From Cephalopachus bancanus (taxonomy: Eukaryota > Chordata > Mammalia > Primates > Tarsiidae): DNA of 64,000 bases. The stretch is taken from positions 4,976,501 through 5,040,500 of the forward strand of contig JAPVLO010000161.1 in NCBI GenBank assembly GCA_027257055.1, in the 5' to 3' direction. Below the pieces are notes generated by a model, which ran no database searches, was not told where the DNA came from, and saw only the letters and a list, made by a program, of their open reading frames with translations. Positions 36,086-49,635 of this stretch are shown here, in pieces (positions within the stretch are counted from its first letter, which is position 1; the number at the start of each line of letters is the position of its first letter). The position numbers and the translations under genes are program-made.

Positions 36086-36099
36086 ATGCTAGATACAAG

Positions 36100-37960
36100 G
36101 TAAATATTTTTAATCAATATTTCTATACATCTGCAATAATTAGAAAGTGAAATTTGAAAGATATTTACTATTGGCATCCAATGTTATTAAATATCTGACA
36201 ATGAATCTAACAAAATATATGCATGACCTCTATAAAAAAAACTATAAAATGTCAGTTTTAAAAATTAAGGAATACCTAAGTAAATAAGAGAATCTAAAAA
36301 GTACATAGATTTTTATCAATATTGTAATAAATTATGGTCAGTATATTATGGCCTTTGAGTCAAGAATGGTTTTTACAATGAACAATTATAATCAAGAAAA
36401 CAGTAACTGTAAAGCCAATTAAGCAAAATACTACATGCCCCAAGTAGACTTCAACATATTCTTCTCTTTAGTAGACCTGTTTTATAAAAAATTGTACTCA
36501 ATCACTATTAGATTTTGAATTCCATAAATACAAATTTTTAAAAATTGGTTTTCTCCTTTACTATAGCAGTACCTATAAAATACCTTTCAATTAGCCTTTT
36601 GGCCTGCAAAGACTAAAACTTTTACTAACTTCTAGTATAATGACATAATCTTTCCCCATATTGAATAGAGTCAGTACAATATCAGTGTAAAATGTAGAAT
36701 TATTTAGTTGATAAGATGATGCTAAAATTACATGGAAACACTAAAAGCCTAGAATAACAAAAATCAATCTCAAGGAGGAAGGACTTAGACTACTGGATAT
36801 CAAGATGTAATAAAGCTATAATAATTAAGACAGAATGCTACTGGCCTGAATAAAGCAGAACAGAATAGTCTAAAAACAGACCCAAGCATGTAAAGATACT
36901 TAATTTATAATGAAATCGGCACTGTAAAAGAGGGAGGAAAGAGATTTAAAAGAAACAATAAACAGTGTTGAATCCAATGAACACCCATCCATAGAAAAGA
37001 ATCCCCACTTAACAACTTTTATTTTTTATGGATTATACACACAAAAGTGTGAAAGAAAAAAACAACACAATTTTCCATAAGTAAATTTCTTCATGGCTTT
37101 CATAAACAGGATAAAATGTACTCAAGATATAAGAACAATTGATCAATTAAGCTACATTAAAATTGGCTATTTTATCAAAAGACATGAGACAATTAAGAGC
37201 TAAAACACAGTCTTGCAAACCAATAAGAAAACAATGCAAAAGAAAAATTGAGAGAAGCCTTGAATGTTCTTATAATAGCCTTGAGTAAGGATGGTTTTTA
37301 CAGATGCACAATTATAATCAACTTGATGATACAGAACACTAACTTTGAAGCAATTAGCAAAGTATTACCTCTCCCTCATGAGAGGGTATCCAAATGACCA
37401 ATAAACAGAAATGCAAATTAAATTTACAAAATGTATTGCTTCACAATCACCACAGAGACTAACAAAACCGAGTGACAGCAAGGGAGTAAAATAGCTAGAA
37501 CATACACACACTGCAGCAATTGAGTGTAAATTCATACTCCACTTTAGAAACTGTTTGGCAATATCTACTAATGGTGAATGAATGCTGCATACCAAATGAC
37601 CCAGCAATTCCACTCTAGATAGACAGTGAACATAAATGAGCACATATGTATACTAAAAGACATGTACAGGAGTATTATCAGTAGAATTATTCAAAATAGC
37701 TCAAAACTCGAAGTTATGTGAATATTCTTCAACAGTGATAGAATGAATAAATCGTGGCATATTCATATACCACTGAAAATGAATGAATTACAGCTGCACA
37801 CAACATCATGGATGAATCTAACAAATGTACATAAAGGAAAAAATACATACTCACGAAAGAATTTAAACTGTTACAATTCCATAAAGTGCCAAAACAGGCA
37901 AAGTTGCCTTAATAGTGTTAGTAGTAAAAACAGTGATTGTTTTTAGAGCAGAGAGGGTCT
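36100..37960 (+). repeat. Old L1M fragments, plus strand
   Basis: ORF2 relics in sense: 'gacaatgaatctaacaaaatatatgcatgacctctataa', 'tatcaagatgtaataaagctataataattaagacag', 'gcaattccactctagatagacagtgaacataaatgag', 'catggatgaatctaacaaatgtacataaagg'. A 'ttgagtcaagaatggtttttacaatg'-type insert near 36350-36430 partly recurs near 37280-37350. Confidence 0.7.
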
Positions 37961-38109
37961 AATGACCAAGAGGGAATTTGAGCATGCTATTAATATTCTA
38001 TTTCTTAAGCTGTTTGCTGGCTGTGTTCATTTTGTAATCATTCACCCAGCTGTTCATGAAAAATCGGTGCACTTTTCTATGTGTAGGATATACTCTAACA
38101 AAAAGCCTA

Positions 38110-38111
<2 letters not shown>

Positions 38112-38161
<50 letters not shown>

Positions 38162-38167
38162 TGTGCA
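38112..38167 (+). repeat. (GT)n microsatellite
   Basis: About 23 uninterrupted GT units, then degraded GT/GC. Open frames across it on both strands are low-complexity. Confidence 0.97.
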
Positions 38168-38439
38168 CATGTGTGCTGAAAGGAAGCATTCAAAATTTTT
38201 TAAGCCTTTACAAGTTATAGACAGAATATTCATGGACAAAATGACACTATGTCTGTTATTGGATTTTAAAATATTCCAATGTCTCTCCCATTCCCAAAAG
38301 TGGACAGACAAAACAAGAACTGCAGAATGCTGATAGTTTTAAAAGCTAAGGTGATGGTCACAAGGAATGTGTTATGCTATTCTCTCCTCTTGAGTTCTGT
38401 AAAAAAAAAAATCCCTAATAAAAAGTTTAAAAATATATA

Positions 38440-38677
38440 CTGAGGATGCCAAAAAAAGTAAACACATTTTAAGAGATGTTATTTATGTATGACTTTTAGC
38501 TCGCCATAATCAGAAGTGTCTGGACTCTAATAGCAACCACTTTAAGCACCTCTTGTAATTGCAGAAGTCAAACATGACTTGTATTCATCTTTTGTTATTG
38601 GCATATATTGAGTATCATAATTTTAATACAATTTTTTCCTTTCTTAAACTATGTATACATATTTTTGGCACTCTCTA
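38440..38677 (+). mobile_element. Tc1/mariner-type MITE
   Basis: 238 bp with terminal inverted repeats ctgaggatgccaaaaa.. and the complement of ..tttttggcactctcta, flanked by TA dinucleotides (38438-38439 and 38678-38679). The inner repeat extends to 'acacattttaaga' and its partner 'cttaaactatgtatac'. A second, disrupted copy of the family is at 53497-54147. No transposase. I do not name the family. Confidence 0.75.
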
Positions 38678-38859
38678 TAGTTATGAGTTAGAATTCTGTT
38701 GCTTCTAATTAGGCAGCTTCAGTAATACATATTCTGGATGAGGTTATTATATCCCAAGACTACAGCTCTTAATTTCAGTGATTTATCTTGACAGCTGCAA
38801 TTCAAGACAAACTCTAGCTAAGGCTATGTCAAAACAAGATTAAATGGTCTCCTAAAATA

Positions 38860-39270
38860 TGGTACTGACTTACTAGTAATCAAAGAAATGCAAATTGAAG
38901 CAGTAATGAGGTACCATTTGGGTTTATCAAACTGGCAAAGATTTTTTTTAAACAGCAATATTCAGTGTTGCCTAGAGTTTAACACAACAGGCATACTCAT
39001 GAACTTATGGTGGGAGTATAATTCAGTACAAACATTTAGGAAAGTAACATGGCAACATGATGAAAGAATCTGAAAAATATTCAAATTTATTGACCCGGTA
39101 ATTGCATTTCTAAAAATCTAGCCTATGGACATGATAAAAAGTGTGAAAAAAGACTGATGAAAGAGAATGTTCATTCTAGCGTTATTTATAATAACATTAT
39201 AAACTCTCAAGATGTTTAGTCCCAAGAAATAGCTAGATGATTTATGATATAGTCATTTAACTAATACTAA
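38860..39270 (+). repeat. Old L1M ORF2 3' fragment
   Basis: 'actagtaatcaaagaaatgcaaattgaagcagtaatgaggtacc', 'gaacttatggtgggagtataattcagtac' and 'acatgataaaaagtgtg' follow the end of L1 ORF2. Confidence 0.8.
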
Positions 39271-40028
39271 AGGTGATACTTCAGAACATATCATCTGAAC
39301 TCCAACATATCTGAGGAACATACTGCTAATAATAGCAGGACTCAATGTAGGTGTGATTCTCAGGAAGGGGGAAGGAAGGAAGAAGGAAACTTATTTGCTT
39401 ATAGCCCTGTTGCCATTAAGGACAGAAATATATATGTACCAAAACAAAAAGCTTAGAAGGAAATACAACAAAAGTTGTGGTATCAAAAAACATATGTGTG
39501 CACACAAACACATACACACGTTTTAACAGTATTAACTCTTGAAATAAGAGTAGATCAGTTTAACAGTCTCTTGATATGCCTGACCTCAATTATCCGTTAT
39601 GGCAGGTACCTTAAACAAAATCTCCTGCTCAAAGACCAGGAAATTTGGTAAAGGGAATAGAAAAGATTTGCTTTGGGTTCAGTAGAGCCTGAAAAGGTCA
39701 TACACATCAACCAGAATGTCAGACAGTGTGGCCAGAGTTTGAAGAGTCATGCACCTCTACAAGTTACTTATAACAGGAAACAAAACTGAGACCTTGACAT
39801 CTGCCTGGCAATATGGTTAGTATGCAGGAAGATGTTACTTGTGATAAGAAATAAGAGGAAGGTGAAACCACTCGAAGAGATGAACACAAGAAAGCTGAGA
39901 AGAGCAAGATACAAAGACAAAAGAGGCTAAGAGCACTGGCAGCAGAACACGATAAAGAAGGATCACAAGGAAAATAACCATGCAATATCAGAAATAAAAT
40001 GCCCATTAGAGGAAGAAAGAAAGAAAAA

Positions 40029-40095
40029 GGAAGGAAGGAAGGAAGGAAGGAAGGAAGGAAGGAAGGAAGGAAGGAAGGAAGGAAGGAAGGAAGGA
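40029..40095 (+). repeat. (GGAA)n microsatellite
   Basis: About 16 near-perfect GGAA units. It lies about 45 bp upstream of an Alu. Confidence 0.97.
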
Positions 40096-40112
40096 AATTT
40101 AAAAGAGCATTA

Positions 40113-40431
<319 letters not shown>

Positions 40432-40771
40432 GTCACATGAGTAATATGTACCAATGTTTCTATATCTTTTGGAGGCTGGGAGAGATTAGAAGGGGTTGCT
40501 TTATTGACATTTTGAGCAGGACAGTCCACAGTGTGAAAATGACGTGTGTCCATAGAAACTGCAAGACAAAGGATAAATAAATTAGAATACTTAAAAAAAA
40601 TATCATTAATAAGGAATATACAATATAAAGAGCTAAAGACAAAATCAAAATAACAGGAAGAAAATAAATAAATGGTAAGGTTTCTAGAGAAAGAAAGATC
40701 AGCTATAAAATCATAAGGACTAGTTTATATACTTTCCATTTAGGAAAAGATCGATATGAAAAATCTAAGAT

Positions 40772-41068
40772 GCTGGGCTCGGTGGCTCAGCCTGTAATCC
40801 CGCGCCTTGGGAGGCTGAGGTGAGTGGATTGCCTGAGCCCACGGGTTCAAGACCTGCCTGGGCAACTTGGCGAGACCTCATCTCTACAATAAATCAAAAA
40901 ATTAGCCGGGCGTGGTAGCACGCACCTGTAGTTCCAGCTGCTTGGAAAGCTGAGGCGGAAGGATCGCCGGGGCCCAGCAGGTCGAGGCTGCGGTGGCCGG
41001 GAGCGACCACTGCACTCCAGTCTGGGTGATGGAGTGAGACTCCAACTCCAAAAAAAAAAGAAAAAGAA
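40772..41068 (+). mobile_element. Alu dimer, young type
   Basis: Starts gctgggctcggtggctcagc and ends gagactccaactc with an A-rich tail. The duplication gaaaaatctaaga is perfect on both sides. Confidence 0.96.
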
Positions 41069-41137
41069 AAGAAAAATCTAAGACTACAACCACAAGATAA
41101 ACAAGACAGGTACCCTACGTAAAGAATAGTAAATAGA

Positions 41138-41423
41138 GCAGGCTCAGTGGCTCAACCTGTAATCTTGCGCTTTGAGAGGCTGAGGTGAGTGGATTGCCTG
41201 AGCCCGCGGGTTCAAGACCCGCCCGGGCAACTTGGCGAGACCTCATCTCTACAATAAATCAAAAAATGAGGCGGGCATGGTAGCACACGCCTGTAGTTCC
41301 AGGTACTTGGAAGGCTGAGGCGGAAGGATCACTGGAGTCCAGCAGATCGAGGCTGCAGTGGCCAGGAGCGGCCACTGCACTCCAGTCTGGGTGACAGAGT
41401 GAGACTCCAACTCAAAAAAAAAA
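41138..41423 (+). mobile_element. Alu dimer, young type
   Basis: Starts gcaggctcagtggctcaacc and ends gactccaactc plus A-tail. Perfect 17-bp duplication aaagaatagtaaataga at 41121-41137 and 41424-41440. Confidence 0.97.
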
Positions 41424-42549
41424 AAAGAATAGTAAATAGAAGTCAAAGAAACAATGTCAAAAGAACCAATGAATAAAAGATCATGTTATAGCCTAAACTA
41501 GGATGTTAACACAGGCTCCTATCACTTAAAAACAACAAATTAACTTCGGTATCCAAGGATATTAACAAAAAAGTAAAATCCCTGGCAATGTTCCTGCAGG
41601 CAAAGTCTATCCATCATTCCTGCAGCAAACACAGATGAATAGAAACAGCTGGACCCAAAGTGTGCAGAAGACAGGATATGAGACAGATATCTCAAGATAG
41701 ACAAAATACACCTTACAAAACTACTGAAAGTAAATTTTAAAGAAATATGGGGCAGCCAAAACCCCTACATCCCTAAAATCAATAAACCCTATAGCAGGCC
41801 TATTTCTTCAGAAATATTACTTATACCAATCTATGAGTTCAAGTTCCAAATATTAAAGACTCCTTTCCTGGGAAATTAATTGTTCAAATGCAAAAATCTT
41901 TGTAGCCCAGGAATGTTTAGATTGTTTTTAACCCATCAAGTAACCTCCTCATGCCTAATCTTGGTTCTGCAAAAAATCAAAAACAAAAACCAGATTCACT
42001 GAAGTAAACCTATAAAATTTCCTCCCTGGAAAACCTATTAGTGACAACATCTGCATGAGTGTACAGCACTCTACACTTCATGTCTGACACATATGAAAGT
42101 GAATTTGAAATGAGAGCAAGACAAGAAAGGGTAGATAGCACTTCTATACAAACACTAAAATGCCAATAATTAAGCCTTTTGTCAAAAATCCTTTATCTAA
42201 TCTGCATTATTTATAAAGTAACGCATATAATGGACATATGGTCAAACTGGTCTTACAAATTCATCTCCTGAACCATCCCCACTGCAACATAGATGAAATG
42301 AGAAATGAAAATTAAATAAACTTGGCTAAAACATAAGATGAAACAGTCTCGTGACCAGAAATTGGACCTAGCTGCCTGTTAGAACACACATGTGAGCAAA
42401 AATAACACCTACTCAAGATGAGCCTGCAAACCAAAATTCCAAAAGATGTGTGGAAATTTAACATTTCAAAAAGTGAGCCTACATAATCTACAATTAGAAC
42501 ATAAATTTTAGTGAAAGAAAATTAAAGTGGCAAGACAGGCAACTTTAAA

Positions 42550-42960
42550 ATAAGAGATAAGTAGAAGATATGACTTCAAAAAGAGGGTAACTATTCCAAA
42601 TTAACCTACAAATTTAAACATTCTCATCAATATCCCAAAGTTGTATAAGTGTAAAAACAAAACAAAAAAAAATCTAAAATAAATATGAACATGTAATAAG
42701 GGACTAAGACCAGATAAGAAAATTTTATGGGAAGACAATTTTGAAGAAAATAACATGTCTTTTATGCTAGGCATCAAGACTGATTATAAAGCAATACTAA
42801 CTTAATGTGGTAACATGACAAGAGAGAAAAATTAACCAATATAACAGTAGAAAGCTTAGAAACAGATCCATACATACAAGGAAAATAAATCATGACAGAT
42901 AAGGCAACCATTACAAATCACTGAGATAGAGAATGAAATTATTCAACAAATGATGCTCAT
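42550..42960 (+). repeat. Old L1M ORF2 fragment
   Basis: 'ctattccaaattaacctacaaatttaaacattctcatcaatatccc' and 'agcttagaaacagatccatacatacaaggaaaa' are L1 ORF2 relics. Confidence 0.75.
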
Positions 42961-43028
42961 TCAATCAATTATCGACATAGGTGGAAAAAATTTGCCTTGT
43001 TTTAAAAAAAATAAAGAGGCACATAAAT

Positions 43029-43126
43029 GTGTGTGTATATATACAAATATATGTACGTATGTGTGTATGTGTGTGTATATATATACGTATATATATATAT
43101 ACACACATACACACATACATACATAT
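43029..43126 (+). repeat. Palindromic (TG/TA)n simple repeat
   Basis: The left part (TGTG/TATG then TATATA, from 43057) is almost exactly inverted in the right part (TATATA then CACATACACAC, to 43118), with a CG at the centre. It could form a long hairpin. Confidence 0.9.
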
Positions 43127-43153
43127 CTTAAGTCCTCCATAAAAAGTTTTGGT

Positions 43154-43336
<183 letters not shown>

Positions 43337-43537
43337 TCAAAAACCTCTCAAAAGAAAAAAATAGCAAAGAACTAAAACAGGTTTTCCAAAAAAGAATAGA
43401 AATGGATTACAAAAACATCACAATTAAAGAAATACATATTAAAATAATAGACACTTGCAAAAAATATTCAGAGAGCAATGTTCATAATAGACACAAATTG
43501 GAAACAAATTTATTTATTTAGTTAGTTAGTTAGTCGT

Positions 43538-43708
43538 GTATTTATTTATGAGACAGAGTGTCATGTCACTCTGTTGCCCAACCTGGAGTGCAGTGGCATA
43601 ATCATAGCTCGCTGCAGCCTTGAACTTCTGGGCTCAGGTGATCCTCTTGCCTTAGCCTCCAAAGTAGATAGGACTGCAGGTGTAAGCCACCAAATCTGGC
43701 TCAATTTA
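43538..43708 (-). mobile_element. FRAM-like monomer, minus strand
   Basis: Antisense single arm: 'cactctgttgcccaacctggagtgcagtggcataatcatagctcgctgcagcc' to 'taagccaccaaatctggctc'. Preceded by TTTATTTA and GTTA repeats. Confidence 0.85.
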
Positions 43709-44041
43709 ACACATTTTTTGTGACACTGTTACAATGAAATTCATCAGAGCAATAACAAAGATGAACTATTACTACAGACAAAAACATAAATTTGATAGAA
43801 TGCTACTAAAGAAGCTAGGCAAAACAAAAGAGTATATTGAATGATTCAGAATGCTGGGTACATCTGGGGTTAGGGGATGATGGAGAATGAACATGAAAAA
43901 TGCTTTTGGGGTACTAGTAATTTAGGCAAAATAACTTTACAGAAATGCATCAAGCTGTACACTTAAGATTTGTGTGAGTATACTTTATACATGTATATAA
44001 GTATATGATATACTTTTAAGAAATTAACATTAAAAATCAGA

Positions 44042-44716
44042 AAGCAAAAACTAACAAACATTGGTGAGGATGCAGAGCAAAAGGAATGCTTATATACACT
44101 GTTAGTGAGGATATAAATTAGTTCAACCCATATGGAAAATAGTATGGCAATTTCTCAAAGAATGAAAAATATAACTAGCATTCAACCCAGTAATCCCACT
44201 GCTGACTTATCTACCCAAGGTCAAAGAAATCATTCCACCAAAAAGACATATGCACTTGCAAGTTGATTGTCACACTATCCATAATAGTAAAGTCATGGAA
44301 TCAATTTACGTGCCCATCAGTGATGGACAGGATAGAGAAAATGTAGCACATGTATACACACCATGGAATAGTACACAGCCATAAAAAAGAATAAAATCAT
44401 GTCCTTTGCAGTGAAGTGAATGCAGCTGAAGGCCATTGTCCTTAAGTGAATTAGCACAGAAACAGAAAATCAGATACTCCATGTTCTCACTTATAAGTAG
44501 GAGCTACACAATGGGTACACATGAGCATCAAGAGGGAAACAACAGACACTGTGGACTTCAGGAGGGAGAGGGAAAGAGAGGGGCAAGGAATGAAAAACTA
44601 CTTCTTCAAAACTGTACTCATTATAGGGGTGATGGGTTCAACAGAAGCCCAAACCCAGTACTGTGCAATATACCCATGTAGCAAACCTGCACAGATGCCC
44701 CCAAATGTAAAATTTT
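44042..44716 (+). mobile_element. 5'-truncated L1 (3' 675 bp)
   Basis: Starts at 'aagcaaaaactaacaaacattggtgagg', goes through 'catggaatagtacacagccataaaaaagaat' and ends 'gcacagatgcccccaaatgtaaaattttt'. Perfect 11-bp duplication taaaaatcaga at 44031-44041 and 44717-44727. Confidence 0.92.
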
Positions 44717-44729
44717 TAAAAATCAGACT

Positions 44730-45400
44730 TAGATATAAGTTGTTTATAATGCTGATAATGATGAAATAGTAATATCTCATCATTATCCCAGAGTTAGTAA
44801 AAGTATACAGAAGTGACAAAGCTATGTGATACAACCTTAATAAAAGGACAGATTTGGAAATACCTGTTTAAAAAAAAACCTTTGTAACCATACTCTTCTA
44901 CCCCAAGAAATTCCTTCTAGAATCTAAGTAAATAATCACAAATATGTGCAAAGGTTTATATAAGTTTTAACAGTGATAATTAATAGTGGATAGATAAGAA
45001 AATAATGGCAAACCCAACTGATGAATAGCTATGCAGCAATTTAAACTCGATGTAAGAGAATACTTAGACAAAAGATTATGATATATTCCTAAGTTAAAAA
45101 AAAAATCAATAACTAAGGCTTTGCTTTAGGAAAATAGAAAAAGAAGAGCAATTTAAGCTACAGCAAGAAGATAAGAAATAATAAAAGAGCAGAAATCAAT
45201 AAAACTGATAACAGAAAACCAAAAGAGAAAAATCAACAAAACCAAAATCTGACACTTGAGGGGGAAAAAAAAATCAATAAAATTAACAAACCTTGATAGC
45301 CAGGCTAAACAAAAAAAAAAAAAAAAAGGAGAGAAGACACATATTACCAATGTTAATAATGAAAAGAGGAATCATGACTACTGATCTTATGGACAATAAA
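44730..45400 (+). repeat. Old L1M fragments
   Basis: 'tgcagcaatttaaactcgatgtaagag', 'aagaagataagaaataataaaagagcagaaatcaataaaactgataacag' and 'tgatagccaggctaaac' are L1M relics in sense, joined to the older L1M host of the 44042 insertion. Opposite-strand open frames here are A-rich artefacts. Confidence 0.75.
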
Positions 45401-45422
45401 AAATAATAATAGTAAAGGAATA

Positions 45423-45656
45423 CAGGAAATCCCCAACATATAAGCAAGTTCTGTTCTGAGAGCACATTTTTTAAGTCCAATTTATTTAAAGTCCAACAAA
45501 GTTAGCCTAGGTCTCTAACTATTCCAATTGGCTATATAGTACTGTATGTATTTAACAGGCTATACTGACACCTGATGAAGAGAAATAATACATTTAAAAG
45601 CAGAGGTGTGTCTTTAAAGTTGGTAACTTGAAGGTTTGTATGTGGTGGACTTACTG
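45423..45656 (+). mobile_element. Tc1/mariner (Tigger-like) MITE
   Basis: 234 bp starting caggaaatccccaacatata and ending with the near-complement gtatgtggtggacttactg, flanked by TA (45421-45422 and 45657-45658). 'gttctgttctgagagcac...taagtccaat' is typical of such elements. It is inserted in an L1M. Confidence 0.75.
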
Positions 45657-45659
45657 TAC

Positions 45660-46420
45660 TACAAACATGTGCCTGCAAATTTGATAACAATCATGAAATT
45701 GACAGATTCTTTGAGGATAAACTATTAAAACACACACAAGTAACATCTGAATAGGCCTATATATAATAAAGAAAATGAATCAAGAATTAATAACCTTCCA
45801 CAACAGAAAGTATCAGGCCCACATGGCTAGACAGCTGAATTCTACCAAACATTTAGGAAAGAAATGGCATCAATCCACTACAACCTTTGCCAGAAAATAA
45901 AAGCAAAGAGAACACTTCTTAACTCAGCCTATGACGTTAGCATTGCCCTAATAACAAAGCTAGAGAAAGGTATTTTAAAAAGGAAAATTAGAGATCAGTA
46001 TTTCTCATGATCACAGATATAAAAACTCTTAACAAATATTAGCAAATTGAATCCAACTATGTATGACAATCACATACTTGCTGATTAGTTGAGATGTATT
46101 CAGGTATGCAGAGCTGGTTCAATATTCAGAAATCACTCAACATCACACATTAACGGGCTAGTATAGAAAAGTTATATGACCATATTAACAATGAAGAAAA
46201 CCTTTGCCAAAAGCCAATATCTATTCATAATTAAATTGTCAGCAAACTAGAAATCAAGAGGAACTGCTTCAAAATAATAAAAAATATCTACAGAAAAACC
46301 TCAACTAATATCAAACTTAATAGCTGAGAAACTATACACCTTCCCCCAAGACATGAAACTAGGCACTAATCAAAACCATAGAACTTTATAACACAAAGAA
46401 TAAGCCTTAATGTATACATA
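45660..46420 (+). repeat. Old L1M RT-region fragment
   Basis: 'gaaagtatcaggcccacatggctagacagctgaattctaccaaac', 'gatcagtatttctcatgatcacagatataaaaactc' and 'ttatatgaccatattaacaatgaag' follow L1 RT-region order and continue the fragment before the MITE. Confidence 0.82.
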
Positions 46421-46839
46421 TTTTAGTTCTGTGGTCTTCCTCCACAAAACACATAACCACAATTTAATCATGAGAAAGATACCAGATAAATTCCAATCAA
46501 GGGACATTCTATAAAATACCTGACCAGTACTGCTCAAAATTGTCAAGGTATCAAAGACAAAGAAAGCCTGAGAAACAGTCTAGCCAAGAGAAGCCTAAGA
46601 AAATAAGTCTATTAAATGTGATATATCCTGAATGGGATCCTGGAACAGAAAAAGGACATTTCCTTGGACAAAACCTAAAGAAACCTAAATAAAAGTATGA
46701 ATTTAATATATTAATAAATTTAATATATTAAAAATAAGGAAAAGTAGGTGTATGCTAAGAAAGGAGGTGTGCATAGGAATTCTATATTATCTTTGTAATT
46801 TTTCTGTAAATCTAAAACTATCCTATGAGTTGTCATCAA

Positions 46840-49080
46840 GATGGTTGACTAGTGGCACGTGGTACTTGCCTCCACAAAGAACCAAAACAGTGAGTAGATA
46901 ACCACATGTCAAATAGAGCAGATTAGAGAGAACGCTGAAATTCATCAGGGAAGTGACAGGGAACCTCTGAAATATGGAAGAAGTAAAGAAGAGGCCAGCC
47001 CAGCAGGGATTGACTCAGAGCCAGGAGGGACTCCCTACTATAGGGGAAAAGGTAAGGGAGAGATCCTCAGTGGCCCACATTACCACCACAAACATGAGCA
47101 ATACTAGCCACAAAAAGCCCCTCAGCTTTCTAGGTCCTGAGCCTAGCACACAGAGCTTCCTAGAATCCGGGCAACTGAATTCATACTAAGTCTGACTTAG
47201 CCCTTAAACCCAAAGCGGTGACAGCACAGCACCATGTTGACAGCCCAGCCGCCATGAGACTACATCTTGCCCTTGAGGTCCAACAATCCCTGCACCTCCA
47301 CATCCCTAGAGCCCTGCTGATATCCATGATGTCCTCTCAGAGGGCTGCAGCATCACAACCCCAGCTAGACCCAGTGGTGTGGCTGGGTCCCTATCACTCT
47401 AACCCACCCAGTGTTCTGCATCCTCAGGAACAGGCAACACAGCACACCAGAAAGGTTGCCCCGGGACAAAGGGAATCAGATATGCGCTCCCCAAAGTCTG
47501 GGAGCTGCCTACCCGGGACTGCTACCACCATCAGCAACCTCATCCACACCGGTGACAGGGCCAGCACCTCTGGGAGCCTGAGGACAGGTCCACCCCATCT
47601 GAGAGCCTGGGGATTGGCCTGCCACACCTACTGCTGCCCATCACCATCACCATCACCTGTGTGTACCTCACGGGCCCATGGACTGGCCTGCCACTTCTAA
47701 CGCATCAGTCAGTGCTATGCACACTTCTCAGGGCCATCGGACCTGCCAATGCTGCCGCTGCCGCTGCCACTGCCACTGCCAACACCCAAGCAAACCACCT
47801 GAAGGCCTGAAGCCGCATGAGCCTGAGACCCTACAACCCTCACTGGTGCCTGTATATGCTGCCTAGGGCCTGAGGACTGGCCCGCCTGGCATCTCTGTGC
47901 CTAGCAAAGTTTTGCCACAGCCTCTACTAACAACTGTAGCCTGAGCCACAGAGGAACTCACACATACCACTGACACTGATTACAGTCAAAGAATTCATAT
48001 GGACACTACACCACTGAGTCTACCAAGAATCAAAGCCAAAGCACCCGACCCAACCAATACTAGATACACCTAAAGGAAAAAGTTTTTCTAAACAACAGCC
48101 AATCCCTAAAATTGGAATAAGCAACTGTTAGATCAAATGAACAGATATCAAAGGTAAGAACACAGGAAATGTGCCGCCTTCAAAGGAATTCTCCAGTATT
48201 CGCTCCCAAAGACAAGAAAATCTATGAAATTCCTAAAAAAGAATTCAAAATAATGATCTTAAAGAAACTCAGTAAAATATAAGAGAATGTAGATAAACAA
48301 TAAAAATAAATCAGAAAAATAATTAATGATCTGAATAAGAAATTCAACAAAAAGATATCATTAAAAAGAACCTGGCCAGAGTCAGTGGCTCAGCCTGTAA
48401 TACCAGTACTTTGGGAGGCTGAGGTGAGTGGATTGCCTGCGGCCACGGGTTCGAGATCAGCCCAGGGAACTTGGTGAGACCTCATCTCTACAATAAACAA
48501 AAAATTAGCCGGGCGTGGTAGCACAACTGTAGTTCCAGCTACTTGGAAGGCTAAGGTGAGAGGATCGCTGAAGCCCAGCAGGTCAACACCAGGGTGATCG
48601 TGAGCATGCATGGCACTCCAGCCTGGGCAAGAGTGAAACTCCAACTCACACACACAAAAAAAGAACCAAACTAAAATCCTAAAAGTGAAGAATTCAATGA
48701 ATAAAATAATAAACACAATCAAGAGTTTCAATACACGTAGACTAGATCAAACTTTTGAACCTGAAGACAGGTCTTTTGAAATAACCCAGTCACACCAAAA
48801 AATAAATATAAACGGAAGAAAAAGAAAAGAGAGAGAAAAAGAAAAGGAAAGGAGAAGATTTAAAGGAATGAAGAAAGGCTACATGACATATTGGATACCA
48901 TAAAGCAAATATATATTTGAATTTTGCAAGTTCCGGAAAGAGAAGAAATGGGTGAAAACATACTTAATGAAATAATAGCCGAAAACTTCCCCAAGCCTTG
49001 TGAGAGATACAGAAATCCAGATACAGAAAGCTCAAAGATTCCCACATATATTCAATCTAAAAAGGTCTCCAAGGCACTTT
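46840..49080 (+). mobile_element. L1 5' region (5' UTR and start of ORF1)
   Basis: Starts 'catcaagatggttgactagtggcacgtggtacttgcctccac', a classic older-primate L1 5' end. A GC-rich UTR with CCGCTGCC runs follows (47740-47790). Then, after an Alu at 48374, ORF1-like sequence appears ('aatgaagaaaggctacatgac', 'gaaataatagccgaaaacttcccc', 'agaaagctcaaagattcccacatatattc'). The sequence departs from L1 near 49080. The 160-codon open frame at 47218-47700 is 5' UTR read-through, not a recognised protein. Confidence 0.8.
48374..48660 (+). mobile_element. Alu dimer inside L1 5' region
   Basis: Starts ggccagagtcagtggctcag and ends gaaactccaactcac with a CACA/A tail. Flanks aaaagaacc on both sides. Confidence 0.93.
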
Positions 49081-49635
49081 CTTGGGCTTTAGGAGGAAAA
49101 CCCAAGAAACAGAAGATAAACACATCTCGTAACTATGATGGCTGGGGCCGAGTGTGAAATAAGAGTAGAAAAATGACCTCCTCCTCATGAGGAGAGACTG
49201 GAGACTAGCAGAGCATGGGGCAAGGAAGAAAGCAAGCTTGAGAACAGAGGCAATGAGCTCAGTTTTGTTCATTTAGATTCCAAGATGCCAGCAAAAAGAA
49301 AACCTAGTGAATATACTTAAGAGGTACGATTAGACAGAAATTAGGAAACAAAATTCAGAAAGGGAAACAGGGTTGGCATTGGAGGATGCAGAGGGAGGGT
49401 AGATAGAATGATACACTAAAACAAGACCATCAAAGGAGAGGGAAAGATGGCAGCAAAGAACAAGAAAGAAAATTAGAAGAGTAAAATGTTCTAAAAAAAC
49501 ACCAAAGGATGAAAGGGTTTCAGGAGGAAACTGGTGGTAAGTATGATGAAACAGTACTGAGTTCAGGAGTATGAACTAAGAAGCAGTTGTCCATATGGCA
49601 ATCTATGAGCAAAGCCTAATGATGAGATTAATCTA

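Noticed and set aside
47218..47700. 160-codon open frame, plus strand
   Set aside because: It lies in the GC-rich 5' UTR of an old L1; no known domain and no support as a protein.
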